Positions 17,422 through 26,752 are shown, counted from the stretch's first letter. The stretch: DNA of 39,130 bases from UBA9464 sp003445095 (GCA_035437945.1 DAOMZG010000028.1:1-39130), one strand, 5' to 3'. Program-made: numbers and translations. Notes: a model not told the origin generated them from the sequence alone.

Positions 17422-17873
17422 CGGAGTTGTCCGGCGATCGGGCAAGGGCGCCGGCGGGCGACTGTGAAGAAGCTTAAGGTGGCTGTCACATCTGTTCGTG
17501 GGTGGCTGAATGCCGGCACGGCGAGTGGAGCTGAAAGGTTGCTCATCGGCTTCATCGTGAGCTCACCAAGCGAGGCTCGACCTTGATCATCCCGTCGGGT
17601 CGCGTCTGTTCAAAACGGAGACTGACAGCTGCTCCCACACACCTCCAGAGATGGTGAGCGGCGAACTAGTGATCAAGGGCGTACGATCGGCGTGATCGGC
17701 GTATCGGTGTTAGATCCGCGTTGACATAGCTGAGCTCGCGGAGTGAATAGTCCCTCATCCTCATTCTTGCTCGTGGCCGGTTGGCACCACGTCCCCTGAG
17801 GCGGGGTTTGGGGGTGCTCCACGGGTTCCTTCCGCAATGATGCGGCCGGAGATTGATGGGAAAGGAGACAGCG
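17422..17873. other. Divergent intergenic region
   Basis: About 450 bases between divergent genes (SRPBCC protein on minus, lipoprotein on plus). A TTGACA at 17721 could be a -35 element for the plus strand, but no convincing -10 follows. A long minus-strand open frame that starts inside the lipoprotein gene and runs into this region is a shadow. No RNA gene is recognised. Confidence 0.45.
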
Positions 17874-18605
17874 ATGCGTGATTTCTGCGGACGGTTGAGC
17901 CGTTGGACTTTGGTGGCGACACTGGTCGTTCTGGGCGCCGGAAGTACCGGTTGTGCCACCAATGGGCGGCAGGTGCTCTTAAAGGAATATGGTCCCACCG
18001 TTCCGGAGGTGGCGAGCGCGCTCAATGGGAAAACTATCTGTATAAAACGATTTGAGTGTGCACCGTCGCTAACTGCAGTGCCACCGACCACGCCGCCGAT
18101 CGAGCCGGCTGGGTTCAAGTTCGAGGAGTTACCGGGGGCGCAGGACAAGGTTTGGGGCAAAGAACTCGAAGCGGCGCAGAAGTCGGTACCGAAAGCGGAT
18201 TGGCGAGAAATCGGCAACCTTCGGAACGGGTTTGGAATGACTCTCAGCCACGTGTACGCCTTGAACGATCCAGGCGCCTGGTTGGCGGATACGCTGCGCA
18301 TGGATTTGGAGAAGCAAGGGGCCAAGGTGGTCCCACCCGAGGAAGCAGAGAACGCAGATGTTTGTGTCTCAGGCGACATTCAGTTCTGCCGAGTGGACAT
18401 CTACATGAAAATCTGGGGCGACTTGGTCGTGGAACTCGCGGTTACGCGGAAAGGCAGGGATACGGTCAAGACAGTCCTTCACACTGAGGGTGGCACGGTG
18501 GCCTGGGTCGCTTCGGAAGGGGAATTCTACAAGCCAATCCGTGAGTGCCGACAGAAGTTCTCGTGGTTGGCTTTGCAGGAGATCGCCAAACTGGTCCAAC
18601 GGTGA
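17874..18605 (+). CDS. Predicted lipoprotein of unknown function
   Basis: A 243-residue predicted lipoprotein. The start at 17874 is preceded by a good Shine-Dalgarno (AAAGGAG, about seven bases away); an ATG seven codons upstream lacks this. The signal has Arg residues, the core WTLVATLVVLGAG and a lipobox-like STGC with Cys27. The mature part has two alpha/beta segments, with NDPGAWLADTLRMDLEKQG and VCVSGDIQFCRVDIYMKIWG, ending in SWLALQEIAKLV. The layout recalls YajG-type lipoproteins with a short TonB-C-like or TolB-N-like fold, but I do not recognise a specific family. It is probably anchored in the outer or inner membrane facing the periplasm. No operon partner is evident. Confidence 0.75.
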   Translation: MRDFCGRLSRWTLVATLVVLGAGSTGCATNGRQVLLKEYGPTVPEVASALNGKTICIKRFECAPSLTAVPPTTPPIEPAGFKFEELPGAQDKVWGKELEAAQKSVPKADWREIGNLRNGFGMTLSHVYALNDPGAWLADTLRMDLEKQGAKVVPPEEAENADVCVSGDIQFCRVDIYMKIWGDLVVELAVTRKGRDTVKTVLHTEGGTVAWVASEGEFYKPIRECRQKFSWLALQEIAKLVQR

Positions 18606-18654
18606 TATGGGTTCAGTCGAAGGGCTGGCAGCTGTCAACGGTATTCTTCGTGAC

Positions 18655-18666
18655 GGACACGTGTCC
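18655..18666. promoter_or_regulatory. Perfect 12-bp palindrome GGACACGTGTCC
   Basis: It lies about 50 bases after the lipoprotein stop and 140 bases before the PEP-CTERM start. It could be a dimeric regulator site or chance; the near-palindrome TGGCAGCTGTCA sits just upstream. Confidence 0.25.
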
Positions 18667-18805
18667 TGATTGCCTCTGGTTCCTGCGGAGTTCGGGCTGG
18701 ATCCGCGCCCAATCCGGAAGGGCGGTGCGGCTAGGGCGCGGCCCATAGCCGAGGTCCCGGCGCTGGGAGTTGTCTAACTTTGGATTTGGCCCCAGCCTTT
18801 TAACC

Positions 18806-19774
18806 ATGTTCGCCATGCTCCGTCGATCGGTAAGTTCCCTCCACCTAGCCTCATTAGTGGCGGGCGCGGTCGTTTTCGCCGGCAACCTCGCGGGCGACCC
18901 TTATTCCGACTCCATCACCGCGGCCGCCCAAGCAAGATCCACTTTGCAGGATCCATCCGTCTTTTCTGGCCTCACTCTCATCGATCAGTCTCGGCTGAGC
19001 ACCATTACGGTCGACGATGGTGCGGGCGGCCGGAAAACTATCGAAGCGGTCAAAGTGACGACCCTCACCAGCTTCACTTCTCCGTACGACAATGCGCAGC
19101 CGCTTCAGCGATTCGTCGTCGATACCGCGGGACATTTCCGGGCCAACATTTGGGTCACGGTCGAGGGAGATATCACCGACTATTACTTGAGTCGGTCGCT
19201 GCCGGTTACGGATAACGCCACGGTGACGTTCAACATGCTGCAGGCGCTCGGCATTTCGAGTAGCAGCAAGTACGACGCGCTCACGTTCTACGTCGAACCC
19301 AAGTTTGTCAGCCGGCCGTCGTTCGATCCATCGATCTCATCTCATCTTCCACCCGAGTGGACCGGTGACCACTACACTTTTTCCGATCTCGCGAGTTTGA
19401 ATCCGTCATACTGGGGTTTCGCGCCAACGGATAAGATTGGCGGCAAGTACCAACGACCCTTCACTTCATTCGAGGGCCCCAACTCGTACTCGGACTGGCT
19501 GAATGCCTGGAGTTTGGCCAGCTACGATCTCACCGGGGATCGAGCGTTCCCCTACACGGGATTGGGTTGGACTTGGAATTGGAATCCCGATCCCGCGCTC
19601 AATGGATTTGCGCTGAGTGAATTCATCGTAAGCGGTGGCGCGGAATTCTATTTCGACAGTTTGCAGGCGCCTATTGGACTGGTTCCTGAACCGACCTCGG
19701 TGTTGTTGCTGGGTGTTGGGCTGGCGTTGTTTGTGATAGTTGGGAGGCGCGGACGGAGTTCGGTGAGTCGCTGA
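18806..19774 (+). CDS. PEP-CTERM sorted surface protein
   Basis: A 322-residue exported protein. The N-terminus (MFAMLRRSVSS then LASLVAGAVVFAGNLAG) is a signal peptide. The C-terminus carries a standard PEP-CTERM tripartite signal: VPEP, hydrophobic helix SVLLLGVGLALFVIVG, and basic tail RRGRSSVSR. PEP-CTERM tails are recognised by exosortase and are linked to exopolysaccharide or envelope display; no exosortase is in the window. The middle (residues about 30-290) has no domain I recognise; it is rich in Ser, Thr, Tyr and Trp. Start choice is uncertain: the frame opens with a TTG at 18770, and ATGs occur at 18806 and 18815. It is convergent with the outer-membrane barrel gene. Confidence 0.85.
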   Translation: MFAMLRRSVSSLHLASLVAGAVVFAGNLAGDPYSDSITAAAQARSTLQDPSVFSGLTLIDQSRLSTITVDDGAGGRKTIEAVKVTTLTSFTSPYDNAQPLQRFVVDTAGHFRANIWVTVEGDITDYYLSRSLPVTDNATVTFNMLQALGISSSSKYDALTFYVEPKFVSRPSFDPSISSHLPPEWTGDHYTFSDLASLNPSYWGFAPTDKIGGKYQRPFTSFEGPNSYSDWLNAWSLASYDLTGDRAFPYTGLGWTWNWNPDPALNGFALSEFIVSGGAEFYFDSLQAPIGLVPEPTSVLLLGVGLALFVIVGRRGRSSVSR

Positions 19775-19827
19775 CAATGATCCGGCGCTCTCCTTCGCGG
19801 CTTCGCGTGCGATCCTTACTGCCTGGC

Positions 19828-21333
19828 TTAGAACGCCAGGTTGAGTTGCACGTAGCACCAATTGGCGTCGTGCGTTCCTCCGGTATTAGCCAACGATTCG
19901 TCCACGTAATCGCCGGTAAAGAAGTGACCGAAGCCGCCTTCGATCGCTCCGAATTTCCGGATTGGATAGCTAAGGATTAGGTCCAGTTCTTGGCCAAAGC
20001 CTGAGCTGTTGTTGGGACGGATTCCGTAACCACCGGTGGTACGGGCGGCTTGAGTGGCGTTATAGGAGAAGTCTTCGGTCGTTTGCAGCCAGAACACGTG
20101 GAAGTTCAGGGTCGCCTTAAGTTTGCCGACCGGATACCAGGTCGAAGTCGCGGCGATTTCGCGCATGTTCTGCCACGAGAAGAAATCCATGGCGCCGTAG
20201 AATTTGTGATTCGTTGGAAAGAGATTCACAAACGTCTCGTGCTTTTCGTCGAGGGGGTCGTCATCGCCGGATGCTTGGTTGAAAATAAGGCCGAAGCGTG
20301 GTTTAGCCCAGGCGTTGGTCAGCGTGTATCCGCCCTCAAAATGCATGGCGTAGGAAGTCTGATCGAGCTTCTTGCCGTTCACCACCACCGGCGTACCTCT
20401 CGGGTACTGGAATTGGCCCAGTTGGCCGGCGAGTTCGACGTCGTAATCCCAGCCATTGAGCGCGCCCGGTACTGACTTTAGATGAGTTCCTAAAGTGTAA
20501 ATGTCGCGCGGGGAATTTCCCCGCTGAACCGTGCCCACATTGTTCTGCGAGTCGGTGTTAGCGTTGTCGCCTAGGAAATAGAACTCCGCGGTACCTTTAG
20601 GAATGAGCCCTTTGGTCTGAGCGTACAGGCCCCAGAATACTTCGTCCCAGTTGACGATATCGGTTCCCTGATTCACGGGAAGAACCACGCTGCTGGCAAA
20701 GGCGTCGACCCAGAATTGTCCGTGCGTGTAACGCAGCTTAGCGGCGTCGAAGACGCGCCCGACGTTTTCCCAATTGGCATTACCGATGAGGCGCTCGTCG
20801 CCATAGACCAACTCTTGCCGGCCCGCCTTAAGAGTGACCGGGAACTCCTTTGGGTTCCCCAGGGTCGCCCAGTATTGGTAGAGGCCGATAGGACCGTTAG
20901 CTCCGGGCGGTGGATCCCCCCCCCAATTCTGTTGGAGGCTGCTTTGGGCTTGGACGTACCCGCTGATCCACTCCGTGGGGGAATAGCCCACCCACACGCG
21001 AGTGCGAAACAGCGTGTAGTTGTTATGGGGGACTGGCGTGGCGGCGTTGAAATCTACCGCCAGGGGGCCGGAGCCATTTGCTGCGAAGTAGTTCTTCGAT
21101 TCGAAGCGAAAGCGCTCTTGAACGCCGAGGTCCCAGTGCTCGAACTCAGGAGCCTGCTGACGGAGCCAGGTGTTGATCAGTCCTGGGTACGGTTGGGAAA
21201 CCGGTGGAGTGGTCCCCGGAGGACTCGCGGGCGCTGGTGCCGGGGGTGAGGTGAGAGACTGGGCGGAGAGGGTGATGCCGCCCATGGTGAGCAGACTTGC
21301 AATCGTGGAAACTTCGGGGGGAGATAATTTCAT
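19828..21333 (-). CDS. Alginate-export-type outer membrane beta-barrel
   Basis: A 501-residue outer-membrane barrel of the alginate export family type. The ATG at 21333 gives signal MKLSPPEVSTIASLLTMGG ending near LSAQS; the frame is open 68 codons upstream but that part is Arg-rich non-family sequence. A Pro/Ala linker (PPAPAPASPPGTTPP) leads to the barrel, with WDLGVQERFRFESKNYF, TLFRTRVWVGY, LKAGRQELVYGDERLIG and a terminal strand ending in Phe (WCYVQLNLAF). Passage of an anionic polysaccharide or small solute is inferred from family. A run of nine G on the coding strand (plus-strand C at 20926-20934) encodes W-G-G near residue 135 and could cause frameshift switching. Confidence 0.85.
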   Translation of the reverse strand: MKLSPPEVSTIASLLTMGGITLSAQSLTSPPAPAPASPPGTTPPVSQPYPGLINTWLRQQAPEFEHWDLGVQERFRFESKNYFAANGSGPLAVDFNAATPVPHNNYTLFRTRVWVGYSPTEWISGYVQAQSSLQQNWGGDPPPGANGPIGLYQYWATLGNPKEFPVTLKAGRQELVYGDERLIGNANWENVGRVFDAAKLRYTHGQFWVDAFASSVVLPVNQGTDIVNWDEVFWGLYAQTKGLIPKGTAEFYFLGDNANTDSQNNVGTVQRGNSPRDIYTLGTHLKSVPGALNGWDYDVELAGQLGQFQYPRGTPVVVNGKKLDQTSYAMHFEGGYTLTNAWAKPRFGLIFNQASGDDDPLDEKHETFVNLFPTNHKFYGAMDFFSWQNMREIAATSTWYPVGKLKATLNFHVFWLQTTEDFSYNATQAARTTGGYGIRPNNSSGFGQELDLILSYPIRKFGAIEGGFGHFFTGDYVDESLANTGGTHDANWCYVQLNLAF

Positions 21334-21710
21334 GCGATAGTCTAGTTTCAGCCGACGGCTTCGGGCGACGCCCGCCGCCGTGTCGTAGATACCTGACCCA
21401 CCGACGTCGGGCTGAGAGGCTGGACAAGGCCAGCCCACTGCTTCCCGACGTCTGATGGACTCAGACTCGGTGAATCTAGCTGGTTTTCCGGCGATTAGGG
21501 CAAGACCCGGACCATGAATCCTTTTGACGATGGTCAAGAGGATTTAGCAAATGAGCGATTCCGCGGTGGCAACACGGCGAAACCGCGGGCTCCCCATTCC
21601 AGTGCGGTGCTGGCTGACAAGCTGCCGACCTGTCACTGCGAACCCCAGGGCAGGGAACGGCCCCACGAAGGCGCTCAATATTCCGACAGTCCGGCCGGCG
21701 AGCCCACAGG
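21334..21710. other. Intergenic region upstream of the barrel gene
   Basis: This runs from the sigma-factor stop to the start of the barrel gene, both on minus. It contains a 9-bp stem (21520-21528 with 21533-21541, loop GATG, one G-T) and a CCGCGGT/ACCGCGG pair near 21565-21588. These may be mRNA leader or 3'-end structures. The upstream extension of the barrel frame is not believed to be coding. Confidence 0.45.
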
Positions 21711-22433
21711 TCAATTCGTCCAGACTGCCATAAGGTGACGCATCTCTTCTTCCAGATCACCGGCCGTCCCGACAGTCTGGGCAACTTCGGTGCGGACTAG
21801 CTCGCGGAGGCGTTGGCGCAGGCGATGGACCGCAACGGCGACAGCACCTTCGGACAGGCCGAGAGAGGTTCCCAGTCCCGCATAGGATGATTCGGGTTCT
21901 CCAGCTAGAGTGGGTTTTAGGACTTCGTACCAGCCGAGCTTGCCGCGTTGCTCGTGTTCGTGGCGGAGTCGTTCCAGTGCACGCTCGATTACGGTTTGGG
22001 CCCAGTGTCGATCAAAGGCGGTTTCGGGCGTCAAGGAATCGGTTAAGCGCGGCTCGTTACCAAGATCGGGCTCAACTCCGTTGATCGGCACTGTGATGGC
22101 TCGCCCACCGCGTTTTTGGGTGTCCTCGCGGCGGATTTCGCTGACTAGGTAGTGCCGCAGCCCGGCCAGGAGGAACGAGCGGAATCGGCCCCGCTCGGGC
22201 GCGACCGTGGCGAAGTCGTGACGCTCCAACAATCGAGCCAGGAATCCTTGAACGAGATCTTGGGCAGCGTCGGGTGGATGTCCTTCTTGCCGGAGGTAAC
22301 TGAAGAGGGGAGCCCAGTAGGTACGACAGAGAGTTTCGAGGGCCGCTCGAGAAGCGTCGCAAGCATCACCGCCGGCCGACAGAACCACACTCCACTGAGT
22401 AGCGGGGAAATTAGTCGGTCCAATACGCGACAT
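21711..22433 (-). CDS. ECF-like RNA polymerase sigma factor (first of pair)
   Basis: A 240-residue sigma-70 family factor of the type common in Verrucomicrobiota and Planctomycetota. It starts MSRIGPTNFPATQWSVVLSA. Region 2 is seen in YWAPLFSYLRQEGHPPDAAQ followed by DLVQGFLARLLER. The region 4 helix-turn-helix is SYAGLGTSLGLSEGAVAVAV followed by HRLRQRLRELVR. The ATG at 22433 was chosen at the family-conserved N-terminus rather than 15 codons upstream. It lies 62 bases after the kinase gene on the same strand and is paralogous to the sigma factor at 25952. It is likely regulated through the kinase, or controls the same regulon. Confidence 0.9.
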   Translation of the reverse strand: MSRIGPTNFPATQWSVVLSAGGDACDASRAALETLCRTYWAPLFSYLRQEGHPPDAAQDLVQGFLARLLERHDFATVAPERGRFRSFLLAGLRHYLVSEIRREDTQKRGGRAITVPINGVEPDLGNEPRLTDSLTPETAFDRHWAQTVIERALERLRHEHEQRGKLGWYEVLKPTLAGEPESSYAGLGTSLGLSEGAVAVAVHRLRQRLRELVRTEVAQTVGTAGDLEEEMRHLMAVWTN

Positions 22434-22495
22434 TAACGAGAAACTAGCAAGTCTCCTGCCCGATTGCGAGGGAGACACTTCGAGCCCCTAAGAGG

Positions 22496-25400
22496 TTAGA
22501 GTTTTGGGGCGGCCCATGCTTCAAGGGGATAGTTCTCCGCACTGTGCAACAGCACCCGGTCGTGGTCCGCGAAGCGAATCCAGTTTCTCGGCGAATCGAC
22601 CCGCAATTCTAGCCGCCGCCGTCGTCGGGTTTCGGTCGGATTGTTACCCGCGTTCCAAAGTTTCAAGGTCTCGTCACCTGACGTCGCCAGGACTTGGCCG
22701 TCCTGCGAGATGGCTAGTCCGGTAACCGCTCCTCGTTGTGCCTGGAAATTTTCGCGGGGAAGCTCTTGCCAGTTTTCGGTGGAGAACACTTTCACCGAGC
22801 CATCTTCGTGGCCGACGAATAATCGTAAACCGTCGGGGTGAAAGGCGACAACGGTGTCGTAGTCCTGCGGCGCGCCTAAACTGCGTTCGATTTTGCTGAG
22901 ATCACGCGCTGGTCGAATCTGGGTATGCGGTCCGAGTGCCGTTATGGCGACCCACAGGCCGTTCGGTGACACCGCGTGGCTGGTGACGCTATTGCCGCCG
23001 AAGTTCATGTTGGCGACCGCCGCTTGACTGAGGGTACCCGTGGTAAGGTCGACGGAAAACAGTTGTTGTCCGGTGACCCCAATCACGCTGCGTTCGTCGG
23101 GTGAAAGCACCGCCGAACGAGTCAGATCGGGGTTGAGGCCGTGAGCCTTCCAAAGTTGGCGAGGAATTACTCCCTCGCAATTCCACAATGCCACTTCCCC
23201 ACTCACTTGTGAAAAGGTCAACGGCTTACCATCGGAGAGCACCGCCAGAGGTAGCTGTCCTTCTCCCAAATCAACCAATCGACCAGTCGCACGGTCCCAC
23301 CACCAACCGTGATGATCGTTGCGTCGCACCAGCACCCACCGCCCATTTGCTGAGCAGGTGGGATGAAATGAGTACGTGGTTGTGTCCAGATTGGAGATTC
23401 TTGCACCTGGGGCTTTGGCGTGTTTCGGCCAAACCCGCAAGAGGCCGTCGTCGCCGGCGGTAACCAACGAGTCGCCATCCGCACTGAACGCAACGTCGCG
23501 GACGCGGCCTTCGTGTCCGAGGAGAAAACCCGAACGCCCATTTTCAGCCGAACGGGTCAGCATTTTTTCCGGTGGGTCCTTTGCCCCCGTGGGTCCCACC
23601 GCGTCACCGCCCCAATTCTCTTCGTCATCATAGGTCGCGCCATCCGGCACGGCCTCCAGGAATCGAAATGTGCGGATAACCGAATCATCCCCGACTACGG
23701 CGATAACCGGTTCGACCGGCGAAAAAGCAAATCCGTTGATCGGAAATCGAAAACGCTGCTTGAAAACCGGGGCGCCACCAGCCAACGGGTATACCGCAAT
23801 CTCCTTCGAGCCGGTGACCACGCTCGCCCAGGCCACTGCGGCGAACCGGTTGTCGCCTGAGAGCGCCACGTGACTCGGCTCTGAAAAATCCTTGGATGGC
23901 GCCGCCAGAGTCGCGAAGGGCACTCCCGGGAATTCATCAGTGCGCCAAACTCGCACCGTGTATGGTCCCTGGTGATGCTGCGCTAAGGCGACCAACTGGC
24001 GATCAGGGGAAACAGCCAGTGGCGCCGACATGTCGGGCGGTAGTCTATCTTCCTGAACTTGAACGCGCGTCAGGTCGAGAATCCAGGCGCTAGAATTCCC
24101 AGCGACTTCGTCGAACGAATTCCAGCCAAGCACCAGTCGGTGGTCATCCAGCCACGCCGCATGGGACAATCGTTCCGGATATTGATTGACGATGTTACCA
24201 GTGTTCGACTCAACGACGTAAAGGGTATTACCTGCCGCCAAGGCAATGTGTCGCCCACCAGGGGCCACGCTAAGGGTGCGGTACGGCTGGAACTCGTATG
24301 TGGCTGGCGAAGCATTCGAAACGGAAGGGCGAAAGGTAGTCGGTTCCACCGTCCCATTTTGCGGATCAAAAAGATCGAGGTGGCCGGCGTCGGTGAGCAC
24401 GGCGAATCGCCCGGACTCGGGCCACCAGGCCAGGCTCTGCGGGCTTCCCTGAGAAATAGCGGCCGAAAACCGTTCGTCGCCCCGGCAGAGATCAGTGAGC
24501 AGACGCCATTCGAACCCGCGACGGGCCGGGTCCAGTCCCGCCAACAAGCGCCGCGCTTCGCCGAAATCGTTGTGTTCCCGGGCCGCGAGCACGTTGGCGA
24601 TTGTCGCAAAGTAGCTATGGTCTTCGGCCATCGCACGTGCCCGCTCCGCGCGTCTCCACTGCTGCGAAATACCGACGACGGCGGCTAGGATAAGCAGCCC
24701 CGCGAGTGTTCCTAACGCGGCAAATCGCGGATTGCGACGTGCCCATCGGACACAGCGTTCACCGGTTCTGACTGGGCGGGCAATCACCGGTTCGCCCCGG
24801 AGATATCGTTCCAAATCTTCCGCGAGCGACTCTGCCCCGGCGTAACGCTGGGCGGGCGACTTTTCGAGACATCGGAGGCAAATGGCCTCCAGGTCTCGGC
24901 CAATCTCCCGACATCGACGGGACGGAGGGATGGGTTCCCGGGTCCTCGCTCGTTCAATGATCTCGCTCGGGAAATCCCCAGGGAAGGGAAGGTGGCCGGT
25001 GATCAAATGATACAGAATGGCCCCGAGGCCCCAGACATCTGTCGCGGTGGTGGCGTCTCGGGCACGGCCCGACGCCTGTTCCGGCGCCATGTACTCGGGA
25101 GTCCCCAGCGAAGAGGTGCTGAGGGTAAGCGCCGGCGCATACCCGTGGTTTATGTCTAGCTTGGCCAATCCGAAATCGACCAGGTGGGGCTCTCCATCGG
25201 CGTCCAGGAGAATATTCGAAGGCTTGAGATCGCGATGGAGAATCCCGTGCTGGTGTGCATGGTGGACGGCACGAGCGATGGTCGCGATCAACCGAGCCGC
25301 CCGGATTGGTGGGATCCGCCGCGCGCTCACCCCGGTTCTTCCGCCGAGCCGCTCGGCAAGTGAGCCGTGCTCGTACAACTTCATGGTGAAGTACAGGTGC

Positions 25401-25864
25401 CCCTCGTGCTCGCCGACCGAATAAACTGGGACAATGTTCGGGTGATCGAGTCGAGCTACTGCAGTTACCTCAATTTGGAACCGCGCCCGCTCGGCGGCCG
25501 TCGCAAATGGACCAAAGCGCATCATTTTCAGTGCGACTCGGCGGTCTGGTTTACGTTGACGCGCTTCGAACACCACCCCCATCCCACCGGTTGCGATCTG
25601 GCGGTTCAAAGTGAACCCGTCAAATTCCCGCGGCAGAATAGCCTTGGTCGCCTGGTCCACGGCGCGCTCAATTCTCGCGAAGGCCGTCGGCGCCGCGGGC
25701 ATCAAATCCTCTGGTGGCATCAGCAATCCTTCCAGCAGTGGATCGGCAGTGGCGTCCGACGGATGGGGAAGCGCCAACTCCAATAGGCAGGCCTGACAGA
25801 GGTCTCCTGATTTTCGGACCGCACCGCAGCCCTCGCAAATAACCGCGGGATCGAGAGACATCAT
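22496..25864 (-). CDS. Membrane Ser/Thr protein kinase with WD40 sensor
   Basis: A 1122-residue Hanks-type kinase. The N-terminus has a zinc-ribbon-like Cys set (Cys10, Cys13, Cys23, Cys26). The kinase domain (about 80-360) has the glycine loop IATGGMGVVFEA, Lys113, Glu132, HRDLKPSN (210-217), DFG (230-232) and GTPEYMAPEQ, so it should be active. One transmembrane helix (about 381-400, LGTLAGLLILAAVVG) follows, then a helical linker and many WD40-like repeats to the C-terminus (for example GHEGRVRDVAFSADGDSLVT then DDGLLRVW). The kinase part is cytoplasmic and the WD40 part extracytoplasmic. It is flanked on both sides by sigma factors on the same strand, which are plausible phosphorylation or regulatory partners. 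Confidence 0.94.
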   Translation of the reverse strand: MMSLDPAVICEGCGAVRKSGDLCQACLLELALPHPSDATADPLLEGLLMPPEDLMPAAPTAFARIERAVDQATKAILPREFDGFTLNRQIATGGMGVVFEARQRKPDRRVALKMMRFGPFATAAERARFQIEVTAVARLDHPNIVPVYSVGEHEGHLYFTMKLYEHGSLAERLGGRTGVSARRIPPIRAARLIATIARAVHHAHQHGILHRDLKPSNILLDADGEPHLVDFGLAKLDINHGYAPALTLSTSSLGTPEYMAPEQASGRARDATTATDVWGLGAILYHLITGHLPFPGDFPSEIIERARTREPIPPSRRCREIGRDLEAICLRCLEKSPAQRYAGAESLAEDLERYLRGEPVIARPVRTGERCVRWARRNPRFAALGTLAGLLILAAVVGISQQWRRAERARAMAEDHSYFATIANVLAAREHNDFGEARRLLAGLDPARRGFEWRLLTDLCRGDERFSAAISQGSPQSLAWWPESGRFAVLTDAGHLDLFDPQNGTVEPTTFRPSVSNASPATYEFQPYRTLSVAPGGRHIALAAGNTLYVVESNTGNIVNQYPERLSHAAWLDDHRLVLGWNSFDEVAGNSSAWILDLTRVQVQEDRLPPDMSAPLAVSPDRQLVALAQHHQGPYTVRVWRTDEFPGVPFATLAAPSKDFSEPSHVALSGDNRFAAVAWASVVTGSKEIAVYPLAGGAPVFKQRFRFPINGFAFSPVEPVIAVVGDDSVIRTFRFLEAVPDGATYDDEENWGGDAVGPTGAKDPPEKMLTRSAENGRSGFLLGHEGRVRDVAFSADGDSLVTAGDDGLLRVWPKHAKAPGARISNLDTTTYSFHPTCSANGRWVLVRRNDHHGWWWDRATGRLVDLGEGQLPLAVLSDGKPLTFSQVSGEVALWNCEGVIPRQLWKAHGLNPDLTRSAVLSPDERSVIGVTGQQLFSVDLTTGTLSQAAVANMNFGGNSVTSHAVSPNGLWVAITALGPHTQIRPARDLSKIERSLGAPQDYDTVVAFHPDGLRLFVGHEDGSVKVFSTENWQELPRENFQAQRGAVTGLAISQDGQVLATSGDETLKLWNAGNNPTETRRRRRLELRVDSPRNWIRFADHDRVLLHSAENYPLEAWAAPKL

Positions 25865-25951
25865 GGGCAGTGAGACCGGGGATTTACAGGGCGGTGCACC
25901 TCATTGCCAGTCTTTCTAAGAAATTCGACCGGATCATTCATAAAATTCGTC

Positions 25952-26752
25952 TCAGTGGCGCAGAAGGCGGACGAGGTGACGTAACTCGTCCGTGACGTCG
26001 GCTTCGTCACGGACCGTTCGCAATACCTCCGCCCGGACGAGCCGTCCGATTCCCTGTCGAAGGTCGAAGGCGGCCTTCTTGATCGCGCCTTCCGTCATCC
26101 CCAACCGCTTCCCAATATCGGCGTAGCTTTCCGATGGCTCGGGGTTTCCGCCGAGAAGTCCCCGTAGGGCAGTGAATAGATCGAGCCGCGAGGACCAGTC
26201 TTCGCGTAACCGACGCTGGGCGGTGTCCAATACTTCCTGAGCCCAGCGCCGATCAAAGGCATCTTCGGGGGATTGACCTTCAACCGGCAGCGTTTCGCGC
26301 AGCGCCTCCAATTCTTCAAGTGAAAGGAAAGTCTGGCCTCCGCCTCGCCGTTCCGCTGTTGCCCGAGACCGTTGGTCATGTAACCAACGAGTGAAACAAA
26401 CTAAGAGAAAAGTCCGAAATCGACCGGCTTGCGGCTGCGCGTGCCGAAGGAACCCGCGGCTGAGCATATGCTCAAAGAAACCCTGCACGAGGTCGGCGGC
26501 ATCGTCGTGGTCGTGGCGTCGTTGCCGCAGAAAGACATAAAGTGGGCGCCAGTAGGCCCTGGCCAAGTGGTTCAGGGCCGACAAAGCCAAAGAGGGGTCT
26601 TCACTCCCCGCGTCGACGATTTCATTCCACATGGTCGAAGGGAAGAGGCCTTGGGCGACCACTTCATGGGAGTCGTCAGGCGGTGCAGCACCGGTTCGAC
26701 GGTGATCCGGAGTAGCATCTAGTCCGGAAGAAGATGCCGGCGGACGGAGCAT
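25952..26752 (-). CDS. ECF-like RNA polymerase sigma factor (second of pair)
   Basis: A 266-residue sigma-70 family factor. Region 2 is in YWRPLYVFLRQRRHDHDDAA and DLVQGFFEHMLSR; region 4 is in ESYADIGKRLGMTEGAIKKA and AFDLRQGIGRLVRAEV. The C-terminus (DELRHLVRLLRH) matches the pattern of the other sigma factor (EEEMRHLMAVW), so the two are paralogues. The start at 26752 is the first ATG; a shorter start at the MWNEIVDAGS methionine is possible. It is 87 bases upstream of the kinase gene and likely its cotranscribed partner. No anti-sigma factor gene is seen beside it, so the kinase may fill that role. Confidence 0.9.
   Translation of the reverse strand: MLRPPASSSGLDATPDHRRTGAAPPDDSHEVVAQGLFPSTMWNEIVDAGSEDPSLALSALNHLARAYWRPLYVFLRQRRHDHDDAADLVQGFFEHMLSRGFLRHAQPQAGRFRTFLLVCFTRWLHDQRSRATAERRGGGQTFLSLEELEALRETLPVEGQSPEDAFDRRWAQEVLDTAQRRLREDWSSRLDLFTALRGLLGGNPEPSESYADIGKRLGMTEGAIKKAAFDLRQGIGRLVRAEVLRTVRDEADVTDELRHLVRLLRH

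Noticed and set aside
17721..17750. Promoter starting at TTGACA
   Set aside because: A -35 match exists, but no acceptable -10 lies at the right distance.
17666..18379. 237-codon minus-strand open frame
   Set aside because: Antisense to a lipoprotein gene with a good ribosome site and signal peptide; its translation has no family features.
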